Shown: one piece after another, positions 55,340-64,000 of the stretch
Layout: the number at the start of each line of letters is the position of its first letter
Position numbering within the stretch: position 1 is the first letter of the stretch
Assembly: GCF_003265705.1 (NCBI RefSeq)
Contig: NW_020312858.1
Span: 6,322,681-6,386,680, forward strand
From: Callorhinus ursinus
Taxonomy: Eukaryota > Chordata > Mammalia > Carnivora > Otariidae
Reading direction: 5' to 3'
Length of the DNA: 64,000 nucleotides
Program-made: the position numbers and the translations under genes
The notes under the pieces: generated by a model
Databases searched by the model: none
What the model saw: only the letters and a program-made list of their open reading frames with translations
Told to the model about the DNA's origin: nothing

Positions 55340-55690
55340 TTCTCTTTATGTACATTAAAGAAAATAGAGAAAATGCAGATAAATCAAAATAACAAAATAA
55401 AACTCACATGTAATTTAAAAAACTGGGAGATGAACACTGTTAATTTTTTGATGATTATTCCTTGGGTCTTCTTTTTTTCTCTTTGTTGTTGCACTTTTGT
55501 CATTAGAAAGCAAGTTTCTCTTTCCCAGTTAACCTTTTGTCTGACAGGAACATTTTAATTATTGTTTCCTTTTAAAAATTTTATTTAAAACTGATAATCC
55601 ATTAAGAAAACTTATGCCTCTTTGTTTAAATTTGGATTCTGATTAAATTAAAGGATCTTTGTTTTTATGTATTTTATTTTATTTATTTTC
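55340..55690. repeat. Possible old L1M fragment, AT-rich
   Basis: gagatgaacactgttaattt followed by ccttgggtcttc resembles the 'aaccactgttaac...ccttcc' segment of old L1M elements. Confidence 0.4.
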
Positions 55691-55694
55691 TTTC

Positions 55695-55900
55695 ACTGAC
55701 TCTTGAAAAATATTTTATTTTACTTTTTAATTTTTTTAAATTAAGTTTTTAATTTAAATTCTAGTATAGCTAACATACAGCATTATACTAGTTTCAAGTG
55801 TATAATATAGTGATTCCACAATTCTATACATCACTGTTTTTACACATTTTAAACTCACATTTATACATACAATTATAACTGTTAAGCTCATTTTTCTATT
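55695..55900 (-). repeat. L1M 3' UTR fragment
   Basis: attctagtatagctaacata, cagcattatactagtttcaa, gtgtataatatagtgattcc match antisense L1MA-like 3' UTR. Confidence 0.75.
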
Positions 55901-55904
55901 ATCT

Positions 55905-56915
55905 TGATTTAGTTTTTTTCTTTTACATGTCCTTGCTTTTTCCCTTGGTCTCTTGCTTCTTGTTGAGTGTTTTAATGCCTTTATATTCCTTATTTTGTTT
56001 AAACGTGTATGCCCTGTTTTAAATTTAGCTCTTCCCATTTGAATGAAGATTAATAGCGCAGTTTTACTTTCTCTACTAGCATCCTCCTATTTTTCTCTTC
56101 TACTCTGCGGTTTTTGTTCATGGGCTCTGGAATTGTAGGTACAAAGTATTGGTATAGAATTTTTATTGTTGTTATTTACATTAAGTGTCAACTCTTCCAA
56201 AATTAATTTTGACCTTGGTATATGGTCTCAAGTTCAAATAAAGGTCTAGTTTTACTTGTATTTTAATTGCTTGCAGTGCTCATTAACCACCTCTTGACAC
56301 CATTTTTGAGTTCTGGTTTTAGCTTCGTCTTTCAGTCGGGTGGAGTGCATACCCACAAAACTGTTCCAGCAAGTACGCCCCAGTGATCCGGTATAGAATC
56401 CCTTGAATGTTTGAGATGAGATGTGGTTCTGTTCACAGACCCCATGAATGGAAATGTCGCCGACTGAAAGTAAGACATCTACTCTTTTGGAAGGAGCATA
56501 AAAGAAATGACTGGCAACCAGGAGCCCCGACTCTTCACTTGGGACGTTAACACCTCAGCTGCAGGTCCCAATTTCTCTTTCTGCAGCTAGGTTCTTGGAT
56601 CCCACGTGCGTCCTTATAGTCCTCCTCGCTGAAGGGCAGCATGTGCTGTTGGGCCTGCCACTGGGCTGCAAGTCGCCCTATGTCCCTCTGAGGCCTGAGC
56701 CCGGGCCCTGTGGACTCTGCTCACAGTGCTCACTGGGCAACGTCAGGGCCACCTGTGCTGGGAGCCGCCGCAGTGACAGGTGGGCCCCTCGGATGCCTAC
56801 TCCTGCAGGCCTATCTTCTTAGCACCACTGATGTCTGCCAACATCCTTGGGGGCTTCCTCTGGGCTCTTCAAGGAGACAGCAGGCCCGCCACCAAGACAT
56901 ACACAGAGAGGATGC
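55905..56915. other. No confident feature
   Basis: T-rich to about 56300, then GC-richer unique-looking DNA (56590-56900) with domain-free frames. Confidence 0.35.
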
Positions 56916-56916
56916 T

Positions 56917-56932
56917 CTCTGTGACCACTCTT
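56917..56932. repeat. Target-site duplication, left copy
   Basis: ctctgtgaccactctt, repeated exactly at 57131-57146. Confidence 0.96.
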
Positions 56933-57130
56933 TTTTAAAAAAAATTTTTATTGTTATGTTAATCACCATACATTACATCATTAGTTTTTGATGTAGTGTT
57001 CCATGATTCATTGTTTGCGCATAACACCCAGTGCTCCACGCAGAATGTGCCCCTCTTTAATACCCATCACCAGGCTAACCCATTCCCCCACCCCCCTCCC
57101 CTCTAGAACCCTCAGTTTGTTTTTCAGAGT
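56933..57130 (-). mobile_element. Very short young LINE-1 (3' UTR only)
   Basis: About 198 bp of antisense L1 3' UTR with T-rich start, bounded by perfect 16-17 bp target duplications. It contains no ORF2 codons. Perfect long duplications and close match to the other young copies make it a good candidate for a recent, possibly polymorphic insertion. Confidence 0.96.
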
Positions 57131-57146
57131 CTCTGTGACCACTCTT
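57131..57146. repeat. Target-site duplication, right copy
   Basis: ctctgtgaccactctt, identical to 56917-56932. Confidence 0.96.
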
Positions 57147-57224
57147 ATTAACCACATGTGGCTTCATGCTCCAAATCCTTTGGGATGCATGTTCAACTCA
57201 CATTTTACGTAATGACTTGTCATC

Positions 57225-57430
57225 ATTTCTTCAGCATTTACTATACTCTCAGCACATTGTTACTTGATGTGCATTGATCATCTCCTACATGCATCTGGAT
57301 GGCTCATTATCTTCATGACACAGGAGGAAACAGGCCGAGAGAGGTCGCATCACATGCTCAGGGCACCTGCAGAGAGAGTAGCAGAACCTACATCAGCACC
57401 CAGCATTCTGACTCACCTCCCACCATCCCA
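57225..57430 (-). repeat. MIR SINE
   Basis: agcatttactatactctcag, ggctcattatcttcatgaca, caggaggaaacaggccgaga and gcagaacctacatcagcacc match antisense MIR. Confidence 0.65.
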
Positions 57431-57434
57431 TTCC

Positions 57435-58330
57435 CAGTGCTCTACCACCTTCTTGCTCCTAAAGGCTTCTGGCTGCTGAGCCTCTGAAGACTCCTCCTGG
57501 AGGCTTCTCCTGGGTCCCCATGCTGCCCTAGCCTCCCTGAGATCATCCTTTGTCTAGGTTTTTACATATACATTGAGGGGACTCCGGTTCTCTGGACTCC
57601 TAGCAGTTTTGGCCCTGTGGGTTTCCCCTTACCAGCCCTCCCATGGAGGCTACAGCAGGGGAGGAGGCTGCTGGGGCTTTCTCCTGGTTGCAGCCTTAGA
57701 CTGGGAGCAGAGCCACCCTCACCCCCGGGGGCCATGGCTCACCTCCTTCAGGTTTTATTGCCTTGGAAAGAGGGATTGGGAGTAACTGTTTATAGGCCCA
57801 GGAGGAGCTGTAGAAGTTTGCAGGCATTTCTGCCTCTTACTTAATAAACCTTAATGTGCCCTCATGCACCCATTTACCTAAAAAGAAACACATAGAAAAA
57901 TTGGGGAGGGAAGGGGTGGTTTCAGGCCCCATCATCAAGCTAAAAGTCTCATGAATTCCACATGAATCTTGACCGGCCTGCAGAGTTCTGTGCAAGGGAG
58001 CAGAGTGTGTTGCTGGAAGCAGATCCAGAAGAGGTTGATTGGGGCCTTGCTGTGCTCCTGAGACCCAGGATTCTGCAGAGGGACTTGGGGGCCTAGCTCC
58101 TGTGCAGCTGTACTTCCAACCCTCGGGGCCTGCTCCCAAAGTCCCTAGGCTCTCTGGGGCCTGGGGAGATGGGGTGGTGGGCAGTCCGGGGCAGGGAGAG
58201 CAAACCATCATCAGCCCAATCCCAGACGATGCCTAGGGGGTCAGGCAAGAGAGAAAACACTGTAGGCTTGAGCGCCCTGGACAGAAAGAGACTTTGTTTC
58301 TGGCTTGAGGAGTTTAAATTTCAAGTAGAG
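57435..58330. other. No recognised feature
   Basis: Unique-looking, GC-moderate. A 124-codon minus frame (57837-58211) has no domain. Confidence 0.4.
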
Positions 58331-58334
58331 ATTT

Positions 58335-58575
58335 ATATACATGACATAATAGTTATACTTACTAAACAGTTTAAGCCCAGACATTATTCTAAACTCTACA
58401 CATGTTTGCAAAATCCTTCCAAGGTAAGCACTGTTCTCCCCATCTTTCAGATGTGGATATACACGTTCAGAGAGGTCACGTAACTTAACCAAGGTCACAC
58501 AGCTATAAGGGATCAGGCTGGTATTCAAATGGAAACAGTTGGCTTTCAGAGGCTGTGATCTTGAGAGCTCTATGG
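58335..58575 (-). repeat. MIR SINE, near full length
   Basis: cccatctttcagatgtggat, cagagaggtcacgtaactta, accaaggtcacacagctata match antisense MIR. Confidence 0.85.
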
Positions 58576-58689
58576 CACAGGTTCTTCTGTCAGAAACCAG
58601 CATAGGACCCCACAATCCTGACCTTGGCTCTGTGCTATCAAGAATCAGGGCCTCCGGAAAATAGGTAATGCAGGAGGAGAAGACAAAGA

Positions 58690-58890
58690 GGAAAAAGAAA
58701 CTAGCATCCGCTGAGCCCCTCTCTGTGCCAAGTAGTGTTTATGAATTTAGACTTCCAGTATATACGCTGTGTTTCGAGATGGAGATTATAATCCTCTCTG
58801 TTCAGATGAGGGAAAAAGTCGAGTGAGAGTAAAGTTACTTGCTAACAACCTAGCAAAACTAGGACTCACAGAGTTGCCTGATCTCAAAGG
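58690..58890 (-). repeat. MIR SINE
   Basis: gctgagcccctctctgtgcc, tctctgttcagatgaggg and aaagttacttgctaacaacc match antisense MIR; tandem to the previous MIR in the same orientation. Confidence 0.65.
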
Positions 58891-58944
58891 TACATCTGCT
58901 TATCCCCAAGGAAGACGCAATTTGTGCTCATAGTGGATCAGAAA

Positions 58945-59010
58945 CAGCAGAATTCATTTATTCATCCATTTAATCAGTCAATCAGTTAATCAATACTTCT
59001 TGAGAAACTT
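58945..59010 (-). repeat. L2-like terminus, short
   Basis: gaattcatttattcatccat and caatacttcttgagaaac resemble the antisense L2 end. Confidence 0.4.
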
Positions 59011-59014
59011 TCAC

Positions 59015-59620
59015 ATCATCTGTCCTGGGAAACTAAGATGTTCAAATTCCTGGAACTACAGGGATGAAATTGGGTCTTTGACTCAGTTTCAGTATGCGCA
59101 GTCTTTGACTCCATGTGAATTTGAATCCCCGACCCCGCAGAGCCCCAGCGTATGGCCCTTGAGGACTCCTAGGTATGCTGTCCTAGGGACACCTCCTTTT
59201 TGTTCCTGCTTTAATCATCTTTAGGTCTGAAACTGCGCTCACCTTCTTCACAAACCACGAGGTCGCAGTTGTGTGCTGGGGTACAAGAGTAAGTGGGAGA
59301 ATTGTCTTTTGTGTGAAAGAATTCATCTCAGTGACCTTCCTTAAGATGTCAGATGTATTGAGGGTCTGAAGAGAAACCCATGCCATTTGCTCAGAGAGGA
59401 CAGGGGGCCATTTGTGAAGGATTAAGCCCCGGGGGCGGGGGGCGGTGGTGGTTAGAGTTGTCAGGAAGGAAGAGGCAATGCGTTTCTGGGGCAAAGCAGT
59501 CAGTGGGGAGTCCCTACCTGTTTTGTATTTCCCTGACCCCTTGAACTTGGCAGTTTTGCTACTGCTAAGTTGTCTGCTCCAGATTTTGGGGGGAAGTACA
59601 TTAACATCTGCTTCCAATAA
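59015..59620. other. No recognised feature
   Basis: Unique-looking. G-rich patch at 59428-59452. A 144-codon minus frame (59183-59617) has no domain. Confidence 0.4.
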
Positions 59621-59624
59621 TCAA

Positions 59625-59775
59625 GGAGCTTTGGTAGAATGTAGGACAAAGAATCAGATTAAGTCTGAATTTTGGCTCTTCTTCTTTGGTTACATGGCAT
59701 TGGGCAAATGTGTTAAGCTTTCTGAGCCTGTTTCCTCACATATAAAATGGAGGCATGCTAGAAACTGCATGGAAC
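59625..59775 (+). repeat. MIR SINE
   Basis: gcattgggcaaatgtgttaa, gctttctgagcctgtttcct, cacatataaaatggaggcat match sense MIR. Confidence 0.75.
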
Positions 59776-59779
59776 TATT

Positions 59780-61820
59780 TCCCAATGCAGAGTGGTATCC
59801 CAACCTGAGTAATTCATTATGGACAATGCAAGAGTTGTCTGCTTTGTAGAAACTCTTGGTCAATGTTCTGTTGAATATTAGAGCCTGGACTCCAGAATCT
59901 CAGACCCAGAAGTGACTATGTAGTTACCAGGTTCCATCTCTCTTATTTTGAAGACAAAGGCTCAGGCTTAGTCTGTGTTCTTGAAAACACTGAAGTCTTG
60001 ATGCCTTCCATCTGGGAGGTGCAGACCCAGGACAATAAGAATGTGAAAAGAGGGAAGTCAAGAAAGAACTGTGTGAAGCAATGAGAAGTGAGGTATTACT
60101 AGGCTGGGTACTCCTTCATGGTGGGCCAGGTCATTCCGTAGGAAGGACCTCTGTGGATTGGCTATGGGAGAAATGGAGTTGTTCCTGGGAGGCAGGAAGG
60201 AGGGAATTTATCTACTTGGATCCCTTCCATTTTCTTTTCCCCATTAGTCAAGATTCTTTCCATGGACAGTTAATTCTCTGACTTCTGGATCATGTCCTCT
60301 GGCCTCTTTGGTGGTTGCTCAGTTCACCAGATACCACCATGTGGGATGGTGTTCTTTCTAACTCTGGAAGTGGAGAAGGAACCAGAAAGCCTGGGTCTGT
60401 GGCTGGTAGGCTGTGCATCTGTGCAAGCAGAGCCGAGGCTGAGGACTCAGCATTCCAAGAAAAATGACTGATCAGGACATCAGAGGGAGTTTGGGAGACA
60501 GGAGCCTCCATGGTGGGACTGAAGAGGCATTTAAGATTTGTTATGCATGTTCTCTGAGAGGGGAAAGGATCTGTCTTAGTTGTGAGTCAGAATATAGAGT
60601 AAAATCCAGATTTCCTCATTCCAATCCTAGCCTTTCCGCCCCCCTCCCCCCCGCCCAGTGCCCACTCTCTTTTCAGGTATTGCTGCTTACTCTGATCCTA
60701 TAGTTGTCTACACTTCCAATAGAACCTGTGTAAGAAGAGGGACCTGGTGCGTGTTGGGGACAGAAAAGAGGGGAGAGCAGACGCTTGAGCCGAGGTTGAG
60801 GTAGTTCAACCAGAAAGGCATTAGAAACTTCTCTTTGGCTCCTGTGAGATCTTCCATGTTACCCCCTTACCTCTCGTCCTGACTTGGCTTCTCTTGGCCA
60901 TTCTGTGGGGCTGTTTGAATGTTCATCTCCAGTCCCTTTTCCTGTTGTAATTCCTGGTTTTATTAGACTCTTAATGGCACGCAACGCCCTGTGAGGAAAT
61001 TGTTCTTATTCCTCCCGCCTCTCAGGGGCGCTAGATTCCGGATTCATTCATCTTCTTGAGAGTGCCGGGTGTCCAAGGCTATGGCAGGACCAACAGTTTG
61101 CTAAACATATGGTTCATCATACACTGATGAATTTTAATCATATAATGACTACCATTTATAAAGTTCCCTTTAAAAGCTGAATTTCTTTTTGTGGTAGGCT
61201 CCCCATCATGGCTTAGGAAAACAACCCCGCCATTGTGAATTTTGTAGATCCTTGCAATAAGAGCTCAACTGAAAATTAATGTCTAAAATTTGTGACTTCT
61301 GTTAGACAGATTTAGGGTTGGTATTTGAAGGTATTGCTTGTTTTCCTTCCCACAGCACCTGTAATAAAGCACAGCATGTCTTCTTTGGTTGTCAGTCACT
61401 GGGACCACTCATTGGACCTCAGTTCCAGCTGGTCCTGAGCAGATCAGTAGATCTGGTTGAGAGGCTCATTACCCCTTGCTCCTCAAGTAACAGAGCCAAT
61501 ATTTTACATCAAACTATTCCAGATATATCATCTACCTCCCAGATTTTATGACAATCAGATTAGCCACTATTATCTGAACCTATAACAAATAGGCAGAAGA
61601 TTAATTTTATTAAAATATATGACCAATTATTTTTTAGTGGAAAAACAAAATATTTCTTCTAACTGCCCCTCGAGATGCACCTCTTCAACCTTTTTAGTCA
61701 CAATAATTCATAACTTTTTGATTGCAAATGTGCGAACTAGTCCACACGGGGATGTTAATGTGGGCTGACACCACTCCTAAAAAATGGTTTCTGATGCATT
61801 ATTACAATATGTAAAAACAG
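59780..61820. other. No recognised feature
   Basis: About 2 kb of unique-looking DNA, AT-rich after 61090; the longest repeat-poor stretch in the right half. No exon, RNA gene or repeat is supportable. Confidence 0.4.
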
Positions 61821-61823
61821 TAA

Positions 61824-62967
61824 GTAAATATCTTCCCCCATTCTGTGGGTTGCCTCTTTGTTTTGTTGGCTGTTTCCTTTGCTGTGCAGAAGCTTTTTAT
61901 CTTGATGCAGTCCCAAAAGTTTGGAGATGTATCTTGAAAGAAGTTGCTGTGGCCGATGTCAAAGAGGTTACCGCCTATGTTCTCCTCTAGGATTTTGATG
62001 GATTCCTGTCTCACATTGAGGCCTTCCATCCATTTTGAGTTTATCTTTGTGTAGGGTGTTAGAGAATGGTCAAGTTTCATTCTTCTGTATATAGCTGTCC
62101 AATTTTCCCAGCACCATTTATTGAAGAGACTGTCTTTTTTCCATTGCATATTTTTTCCTGCTTTGTTGAAGATTATTTGACCATAGAGTTGAGGGTCCAT
62201 ATCTGGGCTCTCTCTTCTGTTCCATTTGTCTATATGTCTGTTTTTGTGCCAGTATCATGCTGTCTTGGTGATCACTGCTTTGTAATATAGCTTGAAATCA
62301 GGCAACATGATGCCCCCAGCTTTGTTTTTCTTTTTTAACATTTCCTTGGCGATTCGGGGTCTTTTCTGATTCCATACAAATTTTAGGATTATTTGTTCCT
62401 GCACTTTGAAAAATGTCATCGGAATTTTGATTGGGATGGCTTTGAAGGTATAGATTGCTCTGGACAGTGTAGACATTTTAACAATGTTTATTCTTCCGAT
62501 CCATGAGCATGGAATATTTTTCCATCTTTTTGTGTCTTCTTCAATTTCTTTCATGAGTGTTCTGTAGTTCCTAGAGTATATGTCTTTACCTCTTTGGTTA
62601 GGTTTATTCCGAGGTATCTTAAGGTTTTTGGTGCTGTTGTAAATGGAATTGTTTCTCTAATTTCTCTTTCTACAGTTGCATTGTTAGTGTATAATAAAGC
62701 AACTGATTTCTGTGCATTGATTTTGTATCCTGCCACATTACTGAATGGATTTTCCCCATAAAGTATCATGCCATCTGTGAAGAGAGAGAGTTTGACTTCT
62801 TCTTTGCCAATTTGAATACATTTTATTTCTTTTTGTTGTCTGATTGCTGTTCCTAGGACTTCTAGTACTATGTTGAACAATAGTGGTGAGAGTGGGCATC
62901 CTTGTCGTGTTCCTGATCTTAAGGGAAAGGCTCTCAGCATTTCCCCATTGAGGATGATATTCACTGT
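61824..62967 (-). pseudogene. L1 ORF2, inverted RT-to-connection segment
   Basis: Minus-strand frames encode late RT and the connection region of ORF2p. RT block [12 protein letters not shown] is visible. The catalytic FADD box has become FTDG, losing the second aspartate. Downstream [33 protein letters not shown] and PTEWGKIF occur in order in broken frames. A short deletion lies between ILYGENP and VAGYKIN. Together with inversion and truncation this is inactive. Confidence 0.92.
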
Positions 62968-63630
62968 GTGATGATCTATAAAGAACTTCTCAAACTCAAC
63001 ACCCAAGAAACAAATAATCAAGTCAAAAAATGGGCAGAAAACATGAACAGACACTTCTCCAAAGAAAACATACAAATGGCTAACAGACACATGAAAAAAT
63101 GTTCATCATCATTAGCCATCAGGGAAATTCAAATCAAAAGCACACTGAGATACCACCTTACACCAGTTAGAATGGCAAAAATGGACAAGGCAAGAAACAA
63201 CAAATGTTGGAGAGGTTGTGGAGAAAAGGGAACCCTCTTACACTGCTGGTGGGAATGCAAGTTGGTACAGCCACTTTGGAAAACAGTGTGGAGGTGCCTC
63301 AAAGAATTAAAAATGGAGCTACCTTATGACCCAGCAATTGCACTATGGAGTATTTACCCCAAAGACACAGATGTAATGAAAAGAAGGGTCATATGCACCC
63401 CAATGTTCACAGCAGCAATGTCCGCAATAGCCAAACTGTGGAAAGAGCCGAGATGCCCTTCAACAGATGAATGGATAAAGAAGATGTGGTCCATATATAC
63501 AATGGACTATTACTCAGCCATCAGAAAGGATGAATACCCAAGTTTTACATCAACATGGATGGGACTGGAGGAGATTATCATATGGTTTTCATATCATATT
63601 TCATATCATATTTCATATCATAATTATCAT
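62968..63630 (+). pseudogene. L1 ORF2 C-terminal segment, sense part
   Basis: Open frame from about [15 protein letters not shown] through [14 protein letters not shown], the knuckle CX3CX7HX4C ([19 protein letters not shown]), [13 protein letters not shown] and [13 protein letters not shown], ending in the expanded region at 63587. The C-terminus departs from the usual MTSLI ending because of a tandem expansion; the frame then stops at 63669. Confidence 0.9.
63587..63622. repeat. 12-bp tandem repeat inside the L1
   Basis: Three perfect copies of tttcatatcata, followed by related attatcatatc units to about 63650. Expanded from the attatcatatgg text normal for this L1 region. Confidence 0.9.
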
Positions 63631-63939
63631 ATCAATTATCATATGGTTTCATTTATTTGTGGAACATAAGGAATAGTGTGGAGGACATTAGGAGAAGGAA
63701 GGGAAAAATGGGGGGTGGGAATTGGAGGGAGAGACGAACCATGAGAGACTACGGACTCTGAGAAACAAACTGAGGGTTCTAGAGGGGAGGGGGGTGGGGG
63801 GATGGGTTAGCCCGGTGATGGGTATTAAGGAGGGCACATACTGCATGGAGCACTGGGTGTTATACGAAAACAATGAATTGTGGATCACTACATCAAAAAC
63901 TAATGATGTAACGTATGGTGACTAACATAACATAACATA

Positions 63940-64000
63940 ATAAAATAAAAATAAAAATAAAATAAAATAAAATAAAATAAAATAAAATAAAATAAAATAA
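63940..64000. repeat. (AAAAT)n tail
   Basis: Pentanucleotide-like expansion of the L1 poly-A tail reaching the window end. Confidence 0.93.

Larger units (their letters stand above)
61824..64000 (+). mobile_element. Twin-primed LINE-1: inverted 5' half, sense 3' half
   Basis: 61824-62967 is antisense ORF2; from about 62968 the same element continues in sense through the ORF2 end, the 3' UTR and an (AAAAT)n tail running off the window. Older than the 35-kb and 47-kb copies (more substitutions). The left edge (KIF in ORF2) lies only about 12 codons upstream of the sense start (IYKEL), the hallmark of twin priming. Confidence 0.95.

Overview
The window is nuclear DNA from a carnivoran mammal. 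The evidence is nine tRNA-Lys-derived SINEs of the carnivore SINEC type (head ggggcacctgggtggctcag, tail (CT)n then AAATAAAT) and several young carnivore-type LINE-1 (L1) 3' ends. The SINE bodies have the caniform form (agcagggagcctgcttctcc). They lack the canid-specific ggatccctgggtggcgcag head and the longer felid internal segment, so an arctoid (bear, seal or mustelid group) is my best guess. This is inference; no species is identified.

I find no host protein-coding gene, rRNA, functional tRNA, CRISPR array or operon-like structure. The long open frames are L1 ORF2 remnants, their antisense shadows, reads through assembly Ns, or chance frames in GC-rich DNA. The stretch looks intergenic or deep-intronic, so annotation is mostly repeat archaeology. 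Three layers are visible: (1) ancient MIR, L2, hAT-type MER elements, MaLR-type LTRs and old L1M fragments; (2) carnivore SINEs, one inserted inside another; (3) young L1 insertions, some with target-site duplications (TSDs) still readable.

Layout: 1-550 L1 3' end (+). 553-9490 mostly unique DNA with MIR/L2/L1M pieces and an L1 (2350-3423, -) inserted into a MIR. 9495-26510 MIR/L2/hAT background carrying all but one of the SINEs and most microsatellites. 26540-35380 SINE-free, GC-richer DNA with MIR/L2/L1M fragments and a possible conserved AT-rich element near 29.4 kb. 35396-37946 young L1 (-) broken by a 538-N gap whose flanks repeat each other. 37964-47480 L2, L1M, MLT1-like LTRs and an inverted old L1. 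47483-49357 second young L1 (-) with a 10-N gap. 49358-61820 unique DNA, old L1M, L2 and MIR, plus a 198-bp L1 3'-end insertion at 56.9 kb. 61824-64000 a twin-primed L1 whose 5' half is inverted; it runs off the window.

The strongest observations are two twin-priming L1 inversions, a probably spurious assembly gap, a second gap that hides about 56 bp of L1, datable nested insertions with TSDs, and two same-orientation young L1s about 12 kb apart that could recombine. I found no convincing new biological system. A few unique AT-rich or palindromic segments are offered only as candidates for conservation analysis.
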